Below are positions 1 through 5,889 of a stretch of DNA of 9,731 nt, piece after piece. Position 1 is the stretch's first letter. The number at the start of each line of letters is the position of its first letter. The translations under genes were made by a program, and so were the position numbers. Below the pieces are notes generated by a model that had not been told where the DNA came from, ran no database searches, and saw only the letters and a list, made by a program, of their open reading frames with translations. The stretch is from JBKJZO01 sp046715235 (GTDB taxonomy: Bacteria; Actinomycetota; Actinomycetes; BP-191), in the NCBI GenBank assembly GCA_046715235.1, contig JBKJZO010000123.1, positions 1 to 9,731 of the forward strand, given 5' to 3'.

Positions 1-283
1 GATCCACACCGTGGGCCCGGTCTACGCCGGGTCCAGCGACCCGGCCGGCGAGCTGACGAGCTGCCACATCGAATCCCTCCGCGTCGCCGACGAACTCGGT
101 GCCCGCACGGTCGCCTTTCCGGCCATCTCGACCGGTGTCTACGGCTACCCGATCGACGAGGCGGCGGTTGTCGCCATCGAAGCGGTACGCCGTGCGCAGA
201 CGCGCGTCGAGGAAGTGCGGTTCGTCTTGTTCAGCGAAGACGCGCGGCTCGCGTTCGCGCGTCAGGTGGACGGCGCCACCTGA
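1..283 (+). CDS. Macro-domain protein, 3' part (ADP-ribose / O-acetyl-ADP-ribose deacetylase type)
   Basis: The reading frame is open from base 2 and runs off the left edge, so the start is missing; about 93 residues are visible. The segment begins IHTVGPVY and contains FPAISTGVYGYP, the second ADP-ribose-binding loop of macro domains. A helix (DEAAVVAIEAVRR) and a closing strand (VRFVLFSEDA) follow, as at the C-terminus of YmdB-like macro proteins. The first loop, with its catalytic Asn residues, lies outside the window, so activity cannot be judged. Known family members bind ADP-ribose and remove acetyl or ADP-ribosyl groups. The last 22 bases overlap the 3' end of the convergent methyltransferase-like gene. 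The family call is firm; the substrate is inferred. Confidence 0.9.
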   Translation, partial: IHTVGPVYAGSSDPAGELTSCHIESLRVADELGARTVAFPAISTGVYGYPIDEAAVVAIEAVRRAQTRVEEVRFVLFSEDARLAFARQVDGAT

Positions 284-1074
284 TTCCACGCAACTGTCAG
301 CTCGCCGAGTCGCCAGCGCGCAGGGTTGCGCGCGATGCGATGCCCGTCGCCGAGCAGCATTTCCGCGGCCTCGACCCATCGCGTCCGCGGGCTGGCGTCA
401 GCGCCGCCAGCACTGCGCTGCCAGGCCGTGTCCCACGCGCGGAGGAAGTCGTGGATCGGCTCGCCGCGGACGTTCCGGTGGATGAGCGCCTTGGGCAGCC
501 GCTCGGCCAGTTCGCTCGGTCGATCGAGCGTCTCGACCTTCGCGGCAAAGGTGAGGGTGCGTGGGCCGGACACGTCGAGCGCGACCCAGCTGCACCGGCG
601 CCCCAGTTCGTCGCAGGTGCCCTCGATGAGCACCCCGTCCTCGTCGAGCTGCATGCGCAATGTCCGCCACGCGTTCGCAGCCGCGGTGTCGTCGTACTGC
701 CGGAGCACGTTCATCGCTCGTACGACGACCGGCCGCCGGTCCGCGACCGGGAGATTGAAACCGCCGCGCACGAACGACACGCCGGGTCTGGCCATCGGGG
801 CCGCAGCTTCGACGCGCTCGCGCACGATCTCGACGCCGATGACATCGACGTCTGCCCTCACCTCGGCCGCCAAGCGATCGGCGAGCTCGAGCGTCGTGAC
901 CGGATGACGTCCGTAGCCGAGGTCGACGACGAGGGGATCGACCGCGCGACGCAACCGCGCGCCGTGCAGCGCAACGAGCCAGCGATCGACGCGGCGCAGC
1001 CGGTTGGGATGCGTCGTGCCGCGGGTCTGCTCACCGAGGGGCCGGTCACTCGGTGGGAGGTGAGCGCGCGCCAC
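262..1074 (-). CDS. Class I SAM-dependent methyltransferase-like protein
   Basis: This 270-residue protein starts at GTG 1074. A GAGG Shine-Dalgarno overlapping the stop of the upstream nitrobindin gene supports that start. Residues 49-65 (VVDLGYGRHPVTTLELA) form the glycine-rich SAM-binding loop. Residues 78-92 (VIGVEIVRERVEAA) give the acidic end of strand 2. RAMNVLRQY at 119-127 sits where motif IV is expected. The C-terminal 100 residues are specific to this protein and contain several Trp residues that may shape a substrate pocket. It is the third gene of the Nudix-nitrobindin operon, 10 bases after the preceding stop, so it is probably translationally coupled. Its target is unknown. The fold is well supported, but no catalytic residue for a particular acceptor can be picked out. 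Confidence 0.8.
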   Translation of the reverse strand: MARAHLPPSDRPLGEQTRGTTHPNRLRRVDRWLVALHGARLRRAVDPLVVDLGYGRHPVTTLELADRLAAEVRADVDVIGVEIVRERVEAAAPMARPGVSFVRGGFNLPVADRRPVVVRAMNVLRQYDDTAAANAWRTLRMQLDEDGVLIEGTCDELGRRCSWVALDVSGPRTLTFAAKVETLDRPSELAERLPKALIHRNVRGEPIHDFLRAWDTAWQRSAGGADASPRTRWVEAAEMLLGDGHRIARNPARWRLGELTVAWNQVAPST

Positions 1075-1084
1075 GGCTGCTACC

Positions 1085-1588
1085 TCAGTCGCCGATCCGT
1101 TGCAGGGTCGCGGCCAGGTGCGACTGCAGCCGCTGCCCCATCGCCGCCATGTCGATCGCGTACATGAGCTCGACGCCCACCATGCCGTAGAGCCGCTTGA
1201 TGCCCGTGACCTCCTTGGCCGATCGCGTCCGCACGATCACATCGGAGACGAGTTCGATCGTGCGTCCGTTGACCGGGCCGACGTAGATCTCACAGATGCC
1301 GGTCGGGTGCGACATGACGACTTCGATAGTGCCGTCGGGCTGCGGTCGCCAGTAGCCGGATTCCGCCGCCAGCGGCCGCCCGTCGTCGAGCGACCACGAC
1401 CGCTGGCTGTAGGCGAGAAAAGCCTTGCCGTTGTGGCGGAACGTCATCTCCTCGCCGTAGTGGAAGTCCTCGATCGTCGGGTAGCTGCCGTGCCCTTCGC
1501 CGCGCCAGGTGCCGAGCAGGAAAGCGATCGGCTCGACCGCGGGATTCACTTCCGGCGCCTTCGCGGGCGGCTCGGTCGGCGTGGTCAC
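1085..1588 (-). CDS. Nitrobindin-like haem protein (FABP-like, DUF1794/THAP4 family)
   Basis: This 167-residue protein starts at GTG 1588, chosen because GGGAGGG lies just upstream and the start overlaps the Nudix stop as GTGA. The family signature is GTWRGEGHGSYPTI at residues 26-39. A run of beta strands typical of the ten-stranded lipocalin-like barrel follows (SGYW 77-80, GTIEVVMSHPTG 86-97). His157 near the C-terminus (QSHLAATLQRI) is in the position of the proximal haem ligand of nitrobindins. Characterised members bind ferric haem and turn peroxynitrite into nitrate. The length matches bacterial members such as M. tuberculosis Rv2717c. Cytoplasmic, with no signal peptide. It sits between a Nudix hydrolase and a methyltransferase-like gene and is divergent from mshA, which fits an oxidative or nitrosative stress role; that last point is inference. 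Confidence 0.88.
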   Translation of the reverse strand: MTTPTEPPAKAPEVNPAVEPIAFLLGTWRGEGHGSYPTIEDFHYGEEMTFRHNGKAFLAYSQRSWSLDDGRPLAAESGYWRPQPDGTIEVVMSHPTGICEIYVGPVNGRTIELVSDVIVRTRSAKEVTGIKRLYGMVGVELMYAIDMAAMGQRLQSHLAATLQRIGD

Positions 1589-2145
1589 GTGACCCTCCCG
1601 TCCGGCTGCTGCGCTAAGGGGCCGAACGTCAGCGCGAACAGCACAGCGGTCAGCGAGAGCCCGTCGGGCATCTCGCCCAGGCCGACGCGTTCGCGCAGTT
1701 CTGCCACCGACAGCCACTCGATCCGCTCCGACTCGCTCGCGTCGGTCGGTTCGCCGACGTACTCGGCACCGGCCGCGGCGAAAAGGTGGAACGTCTGGTC
1801 GCTGATGCCGTTCGACGGGTGATAGTCGATCAGTTTCGTCAGCCGCCCTGGCCGCCAGCCGGTCTCCTCAAGGACTTCCCGCGCGGCCGCCTCCGCAGGG
1901 GTTTCTCCCGCGTCGATGCGCCCGGCCGGGACCTCCCACCCCCACGTGTCGGTGATGAACCGGTGCCGCCAGAGCAGGAGCACGCCTCGATCAGGGTCGT
2001 GTACGACGACGCCCGCGGCTTTCTGCGGCGCCCGGATCACGTGGTGCTCGAACCGCGGCCCGCCAGGGATCTCGATGTCGACAAGCGTCAGACGGATCCA
2101 GTCGCTCTCGTAGAGCGCGCGCTCGCCGTGCACCGTCCACCGCAT
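1585..2145 (-). CDS. Nudix hydrolase, probable ADP-ribose pyrophosphatase
   Basis: This 186-residue protein starts at ATG 2145. The Nudix box occupies residues 75-97 and is intact: Gly75, Glu81, Arg89-Glu90 and Glu93-Glu94-x-Gly96 in the spacing GX5EX7REUXEEXGU. Before it, VVVHDPDRGVLLLWRHRF and WGWEVPAG are typical of the ADP-ribose / nucleoside-diphosphate-sugar branch. The known reaction is ADP-ribose to AMP plus ribose 5-phosphate with a divalent metal; the exact substrate here is inferred. The frame stays open upstream to 2364, but that part overlaps mshA and lacks family similarity. The start has only a weak Shine-Dalgarno, so a short or absent leader is possible. First gene of a three-gene minus-strand operon, overlapping the nitrobindin gene by four bases. 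Confidence 0.9.
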   Translation of the reverse strand: MRWTVHGERALYESDWIRLTLVDIEIPGGPRFEHHVIRAPQKAAGVVVHDPDRGVLLLWRHRFITDTWGWEVPAGRIDAGETPAEAAAREVLEETGWRPGRLTKLIDYHPSNGISDQTFHLFAAAGAEYVGEPTDASESERIEWLSVAELRERVGLGEMPDGLSLTAVLFALTFGPLAQQPDGRVT

Positions 2146-2248
2146 GGGTCCGCACGTTAGCGCCAGTTCGGCCGGACGACCGGATCGGGGAATGATCACA
2201 GCCCCTTCGGGCATTGTTGGTGGAAACAGATCGAGGAGGCGCAACCCC
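2146..2248. promoter_or_regulatory. Divergent intergenic region between the Nudix operon and mshA
   Basis: These 103 bases separate two divergent start codons, so promoters for both the Nudix operon and mshA-ybjN should lie here or partly inside the genes. I see no convincing -10/-35 pair. Two short potential stems are visible, CCGG-ACGA-CCGG and GCCC-CTTC-GGGC (2201-2212), both too small in this GC-rich background to interpret. The promoter role is inferred from gene orientation only. Confidence 0.4.
2233..2239 (+). promoter_or_regulatory. Ribosome binding site of mshA
   Basis: GAGGAGG lies nine bases before the GTG at 2249. It is the strongest Shine-Dalgarno in this region and decides the mshA start against the in-frame upstream candidates at 2144 and 2192. 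A start further upstream would also run back into the divergent promoter region and the Nudix gene. Confidence 0.8.
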
Positions 2249-3553
2249 GTGCCGATCGCGCACCCGCGGCACTTGCCGCGCCGTGACACGCCCCGCCGGG
2301 TAGCAACGATCTCGGTCCACACCTCGCCCCTCGACCAGCCGGGCACCGGCGACGCCGGGGGCATGAACGTCTACATCGTCGAGGTGTCCAAGCGTCTCGC
2401 CGCCCACGGCGTCGAGGTCGACATCTTCACGCGTGCCACGTCTAGTGCACTCGAGCCCGTGGTCGAGATCTCCGACGGCGTACGCGTGCGGCACATCACC
2501 GCCGGCCCCTACGAGGGACTGGCGAAGGGCGATCTGCCCACCCAGCTATGCCCGTTCGCCGCCGGGGTGCTCAGGGCCGAAGCGGTCCGCGAGCCCGGCT
2601 GGTACGACCTCGTGCACTCCCACTACTGGCTGTCGGGTCAGGTCGCGTGGCTGGCCAAGGAACGCTGGGGCGTGCCAATGGTGCACTCCAGCCACACCCT
2701 GGCGAAGGTGAAGAACCTCGCCCTGGCCGAAGGCGACCGGCCCGAGCCGACTGCGCGCGCCATAGGCGAGGCGCAGGTAGTTTCCACCGCCGATCGCCTG
2801 ATCGCCTCGACCGCTGAGGAGGCCCACGAGCTCGTCGACCTGTACGACGCCGACCCGGCCCGCATCGTGACCGTCGCTCCAGGCGTCGACCTCGACCGAT
2901 TCACCCCAGGGCAGCGCGGCGCGGCTCGCGCGCGGCTGGGGATCGCCGCCGACGCCGTACCGCTGCTGTTCGTCGGGCGCATCCAGCCGCTGAAGGCGCC
3001 GGACGTATTGCTGCGTGCGGCCGCCGAGATGCTCGCCGCGGATCCTTCACTGCGTTCGCGGCTCGTCGTCGCCGTCGTTGGCGGGCCGAGCGGCACGGGC
3101 TGCGACGAGCCTGGGGCGCTTGCGCAGCTGCGCGACCAGCTCGGTCTCGAGGCCATGGTGCGCTTCGATCCACCGGCGACGCAGGACGCCCTGGTCGATT
3201 GGTACCGCGCCGCCGAGGTTGTCGTCGTACCGAGCTACAGCGAGTCGTTCGGTCTGGTCGCGCTCGAGGCGCAGGCCTGCGGTACCCCTGTCGTGGCGGC
3301 GGCCGTCGGAGGGTTGCGCACCGCGGTTGCCGACGGACGCTCCGGCCTGCTCGTCGAGGGACACGACCCGCGGCGGTACGCCGACGCGATCGTGAGCGTG
3401 CTGAGCGACCCGGTCGAGGCATCCCGGCTTTCGGCCGGTGCAGTCCGGCATGCCGCGCGCTTCAGCTGGGACAAGACGGCCGACGGCGTACTCGCAACGT
3501 ACGCCGACGTTCTCAGCGAGCAGTCGCCGTTCGCCAGGGAATCCGTCGGTTGA
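2249..3553 (+). CDS. mshA: D-inositol-3-phosphate glycosyltransferase MshA (mycothiol biosynthesis)
   Basis: This 434-residue, cytoplasmic GT-B family 4 glycosyltransferase catalyses the first step of mycothiol synthesis: UDP-GlcNAc plus 1D-myo-inositol 3-phosphate gives GlcNAc-inositol-phosphate. The MshA hallmark SVHTSPLDQPGTGDAGGMNVY spans residues 22-42 (glycine loop and acceptor site). HSHYWLSG is at 123-130, HTLAKVKN at 149-156 and the nucleotide-sugar hinge GRIQPLKAPD at 243-252. The EX7E motif is Glu332...Glu340 (SESFGLVALE). Length matches actinobacterial MshA. The GTG start is set by a GAGGAGG nine bases upstream. A YbjN-like gene overlaps its stop codon, the same order as M. tuberculosis Rv0486-Rv0487, whereas gpm1 and senX3-regX3 do not follow here. 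Divergent from the Nudix-nitrobindin operon. Confidence 0.96.
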   Translation: MPIAHPRHLPRRDTPRRVATISVHTSPLDQPGTGDAGGMNVYIVEVSKRLAAHGVEVDIFTRATSSALEPVVEISDGVRVRHITAGPYEGLAKGDLPTQLCPFAAGVLRAEAVREPGWYDLVHSHYWLSGQVAWLAKERWGVPMVHSSHTLAKVKNLALAEGDRPEPTARAIGEAQVVSTADRLIASTAEEAHELVDLYDADPARIVTVAPGVDLDRFTPGQRGAARARLGIAADAVPLLFVGRIQPLKAPDVLLRAAAEMLAADPSLRSRLVVAVVGGPSGTGCDEPGALAQLRDQLGLEAMVRFDPPATQDALVDWYRAAEVVVVPSYSESFGLVALEAQACGTPVVAAAVGGLRTAVADGRSGLLVEGHDPRRYADAIVSVLSDPVEASRLSAGAVRHAARFSWDKTADGVLATYADVLSEQSPFARESVG

Positions 3554-4038
3554 CCGTCAAGGCTCCCGGTGCGACCGCGCTGGCCGCTGTGCTCGCCCGC
3601 CTCGGGGTCGAGCACGAGCAGGTCGGCCCAGGCGAGTTCCTGGTGCCGCTGCGCGGCGAGCACAAGCTGGTGACCAACGCCGTGCTCACCGTCGGCGACA
3701 GCGCGTTGATCGTCGAGGCGTTCTTCATGCGGCGGCCGGACGACAATCCCGAAGGCGTCTACGCCCTGCTGTTGCGCCGCAACCTGCGCACCTTCGGCGT
3801 TCATTTCGCGCTCGACCGGCTCGGCGACCTCTACCTGATCGGCCGTCTCCCCTTGGCGGCCATCAACGACGACGACGTCGACCGCTGCCTCGGCGCTGTC
3901 CTTTCCGCAGCCGACGAGTGCTTCAACGCCGCGATCGCCGAAGGCTTCGCCGACGCGATCCGGGCGGAGAAGCAGTGGCGCGACAAGAACGGTCTCGACG
4001 ACGCCAACCTCAGGCCGTTCCTCCGCCCGTCGGACTAG
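3550..4038 (+). CDS. YbjN domain-containing protein (Rv0487-like)
   Basis: This 162-residue protein starts at TTG 3550, whose last two bases are the first two of the mshA stop (TTGA overlap); AGGGA lies nine bases upstream. It is therefore almost certainly translated by coupling to mshA. The protein matches the YbjN / type III secretion chaperone-like fold: helix 9-20, then beta strands (GEFLVPLRGEHKLVTNAVL, SALIVEAFFMRR), a conserved RRNLRTFGVHFALD stretch (76-89), DLYLIGRLPLAA (93-104), and C-terminal helices ending in a charged tail. No catalytic residues are evident. The family is conserved beside mshA in mycobacteria, but its role is unknown; a chaperone or regulatory role is only a guess. 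Its stop is six bases from the convergent SnoaL-like gene. Confidence 0.88.
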   Translation: MTVKAPGATALAAVLARLGVEHEQVGPGEFLVPLRGEHKLVTNAVLTVGDSALIVEAFFMRRPDDNPEGVYALLLRRNLRTFGVHFALDRLGDLYLIGRLPLAAINDDDVDRCLGAVLSAADECFNAAIAEGFADAIRAEKQWRDKNGLDDANLRPFLRPSD

Positions 4039-4044
4039 ACCCGG

Positions 4045-4476
4045 TCAGCTCTGGGGCATCAGCCCGAGCTGCGCCATCATCCCGGCCGCGTCGGGGTGTG
4101 AGTGAAACTCGATGACCTTGCCGTCGCGCACCCGTGCGAAGTACGTGCCCTTGCCCACGACGCTCTTTCCGGTCGCCGGGAGCTCCATGCCGCCCATCGC
4201 GAGCGGCCCGCTGTTGGTGCCGGTGAACTCGATCTCGGCCGCGACGGCGTCGTCGCCGATGACGCGGTTGACTGTCCGCGCATGCAGGTCCGGGAACGCG
4301 GTGAACCAGTTCTGCATGTACGCCGCCGCCTCGTCCTTCGAGTGCATCGACTGCGGCACCGTGTCGTCGCTCCACTCGAACTCGTCGGCGAACAGGTCGA
4401 GGAAGGAATCGGTCTTGTGGGTGTCCCAGGCCGCCATGCCGAGGTCGTCGATCCGTTCGAGCTCCTGCTTCAACAT
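4045..4476 (-). CDS. SnoaL-like / NTF2-fold polyketide cyclase family protein
   Basis: This 143-residue protein starts at ATG 4476, preceded by GGGAGAAGG; the longer open frame to 4524 has no such site. The pattern is that of SnoaL-like ester cyclases: an N-terminal helix with WDTHKTDSFLDLFADEFEW (17-35), the helix ending in FTAFPDLHARTVNRVI (58-73), then strands AAEIEFTGTNSGPL (79-92) and ATGKSVVGKGTYFARVRDGK (101-120), and a closing EFHSHPDAAGMMAQLGLMP (123-141). Many such proteins are not cyclases but generic small-molecule-binding or isomerase proteins, and no polyketide gene is nearby. Function is left open. It stands alone, with convergent neighbours only six bases away on its 3' side and a divergent gene on its 5' side. 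Confidence 0.85.
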   Translation of the reverse strand: MLKQELERIDDLGMAAWDTHKTDSFLDLFADEFEWSDDTVPQSMHSKDEAAAYMQNWFTAFPDLHARTVNRVIGDDAVAAEIEFTGTNSGPLAMGGMELPATGKSVVGKGTYFARVRDGKVIEFHSHPDAAGMMAQLGLMPQS

Positions 4477-4520
4477 GACCTTCTCCCATCGCCGCGCTGG
4501 TGATACTGCAGTGATGCCAC

Positions 4521-4552
4521 TCACGCCGCGGCCTGTCCAGAGGCGGCCGTGA
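4521..4552. repeat. Imperfect inverted repeat, possible operator
   Basis: TCACGCCGC (4521-4529) is mirrored by GCGGCCGTGA (4543-4552), nine pairs with one bulged base and a 13-base spacer. Its central position between divergent starts suits an operator for a dimeric regulator. An alternative inner pairing (GCCT with AGGC) exists, and short GC-rich inverted repeats are common by chance in such DNA. No regulator gene is adjacent. Confidence 0.3.
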
Positions 4553-4591
4553 ATAGCCGAAGACGATGTTGGCTGGCAGTCTTTCGCCGAA

Positions 4592-4599
4592 GGGGGAGG
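4592..4599 (+). promoter_or_regulatory. Ribosome binding site of the diiron-protein gene
   Basis: GGGGGAGG lies five bases before GTG 4605 and favours this start over the in-frame ATG at 4566, which would add 13 residues with no family similarity. Confidence 0.7.
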
Positions 4600-4604
4600 C
4601 CATC

Positions 4605-5165
4605 GTGACGTCGCTCGAAGCGCAGCAAGATGCCGATCCGGGCGTCGGCGAGGCGCGTGCTCGGTTGGTCGAGCTGCTGCAGCTCGCGCACTCGGGTGAG
4701 AAGGCAGCCGCCTACGCCTACGCCGGCCACTGGCGTTCGGTACGCCAGCAGGCCGACCGCGACCGGATCCGCGAGATCGAGGCCGACGAGTGGGACCACC
4801 GGCGCAACGTGCACCGCATGCTGGTGACCCTGGGCGCGCAGCCCGCGCCCTTTCGCGAGAAGAAAATGGCCGTCATCGGTCGTACCGTCGGGGCTCTGTG
4901 CTTCGTCTCCGGCAGGTTCATCCCGATGTACGGCGCCGGCCAAATAGAGCGGCGCAACGTGCACGAGTACGTCGACGCGGCGGCGTACGCCAAGACGGCC
5001 GGTCACCCTGAGCTCATCGACGAGCTGCTCGACATGGCGCAGGTCGAGTGGGACCACGAAAGCTACTTCCGCAGCCAGGTGGTCGGCCGCTGGCAACTGC
5101 GCTTCCTGCGGCTCTGGCCCGAACTGGGCTCCCGCGAATCCCTCCGCGCCGTACGCCCGGCCTGA
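4605..5165 (+). CDS. Ferritin-like diiron protein related to COQ7 / demethoxyubiquinone hydroxylase
   Basis: This 186-residue, mainly helical protein has a complete set of carboxylate-diiron ligands in COQ7/rubrerythrin order. These are Glu32 (HSGEKAAAYAY), Glu62-x-x-His65 (DEWDH), Glu115 (QIERRNVHEY) and Glu148-x-x-His151 (VEWDH), one per helix of a four-helix bundle. COQ7 hydroxylates demethoxyubiquinone in ubiquinone producers. Actinomycetes make menaquinone, so the substrate here is probably different; hydroxylation or desaturation of a lipid-like compound is a guess. A hydrophobic stretch at 88-110 (MAVIGRTVGALCFVSGRFIPMYG) could give peripheral membrane contact, as in COQ7. It is the first gene of a tight operon with an SRPBCC and a DUF4166 protein. 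The fold is certain; the function is not. Confidence 0.85.
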   Translation: MTSLEAQQDADPGVGEARARLVELLQLAHSGEKAAAYAYAGHWRSVRQQADRDRIREIEADEWDHRRNVHRMLVTLGAQPAPFREKKMAVIGRTVGALCFVSGRFIPMYGAGQIERRNVHEYVDAAAYAKTAGHPELIDELLDMAQVEWDHESYFRSQVVGRWQLRFLRLWPELGSRESLRAVRPA

Positions 5166-5181
5166 CCGGGTGGGGCGACGG

Positions 5182-5889
5182 GTGCGGGCGCAGATCTACG
5201 TCGAGATACGGATCCGAGGTGACCTCGAGCAGTTGTGGACACGGTCGCAGGATCCCAGCGAGCATCAGCGGTGGGACCTGCGTTTCACCGAGATCTGCTA
5301 CCAGCCGCGAGTCGAGGGCCAGCCGCAACGCTTTACGTACGCCTTGCGCCTGCCCGGACGGCGCATCGAGGGCGTCGGTGTCTCGCTCGGTGAGAAATCC
5401 CGCCCGGATGGCACCAGGACGTCGGCCCTGAAGTTCTGGTCCGACGACCCGATCTCGTTGATCCGCAGCGGTTCCGGCTACTGGCGATACATCCCCACCG
5501 GCGACGGCATCAGGTTCGTCACCGGCTACGACTACGTCCCTGGCTGGGGGGCCGCGGGGGCAGTCGCCGACGTCGCCTTCCGCCCCGTGATGTGGTGGAT
5601 GACCGCGTGGAGCTTCGACCGGCTGCGCTTGTGGATCGAGGATGACGTGCCACCGGAGCGCTCGCGCACTATTGCCCTGGCCGACATCTCGGCTCGGTTG
5701 ATCACCGGCGCGGCGGCAGTGGCTATGGTCGCTCAACGCCGGCCCGTCGCGGCCGGAGTTACCGCTGCTCTTGCGCTCCTGGCTCCCAGGCACCGACACA
5801 TCCCACGCGCCCGGCGTTGCCTGCATAGGGCGCCGGACGCCGCGGCAGCAAGACCGCCGTCCACTCTCGAGCTCCTGGAGCCCTCGTGA
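5182..5889 (+). CDS. SRPBCC (START/Bet v 1-like) family protein with hydrophobic C-terminus
   Basis: The start is placed at GTG 5182 (235 residues) because a GGTGGGG lies just before it and the protein then begins RAQIYVEIRIRG, the usual first strand. An in-frame GTG at 5170 would add four residues. The SRPBCC pattern is visible: strand 1, then the DLEQLWTRSQDPSEHQRWD helix region, then FTEI and successive strands (QRFTYALRLPG, ISLIRSGSGYWRYIP, IRFVTGYDYVPGWG). A WWMTAWSFDRLRLWIED helix follows at about 138-155. Two hydrophobic stretches near 168-184 and 187-202 and a basic tail (PRHRHIPRARR) suggest membrane association. Such proteins bind hydrophobic ligands. It begins 16 bases after the diiron gene and overlaps the DUF4166 gene by four bases. 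The ligand is unknown. Confidence 0.8.
   Translation: MRAQIYVEIRIRGDLEQLWTRSQDPSEHQRWDLRFTEICYQPRVEGQPQRFTYALRLPGRRIEGVGVSLGEKSRPDGTRTSALKFWSDDPISLIRSGSGYWRYIPTGDGIRFVTGYDYVPGWGAAGAVADVAFRPVMWWMTAWSFDRLRLWIEDDVPPERSRTIALADISARLITGAAAVAMVAQRRPVAAGVTAALALLAPRHRHIPRARRCLHRAPDAAAARPPSTLELLEPS

Larger units (their letters stand above)
4477..4604. promoter_or_regulatory. Divergent intergenic region between the SnoaL-like gene and the diiron-protein operon
   Basis: These 128 bases must hold promoters for two divergent transcription units. I see no clear consensus promoter. The notable element is an imperfect inverted repeat, listed separately at 4521-4552, near the middle. The promoter role is inferred from orientation. 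Confidence 0.4.

Noticed and set aside
340..1167. Long plus-strand open frame opposite the methyltransferase-like gene
   Set aside because: An antisense shadow typical of high-GC DNA; the minus strand encodes a recognisable SAM-binding loop.
1956..1961. TGAACC inside the Nudix gene
   Set aside because: No CGT at 16-17 bases, and it points along the plus strand within a minus-strand gene.
2144..2248. Upstream in-frame extension of mshA (starts at 2144 or 2192)
   Set aside because: The added 35 residues have no MshA similarity and lack a ribosome site, while GAGGAGG stands nine bases before GTG 2249.
4302..4307. TGAACC inside the SnoaL-like gene
   Set aside because: The base triplet 16 bases on is CGC rather than CGT, and no gene starts downstream on that strand.
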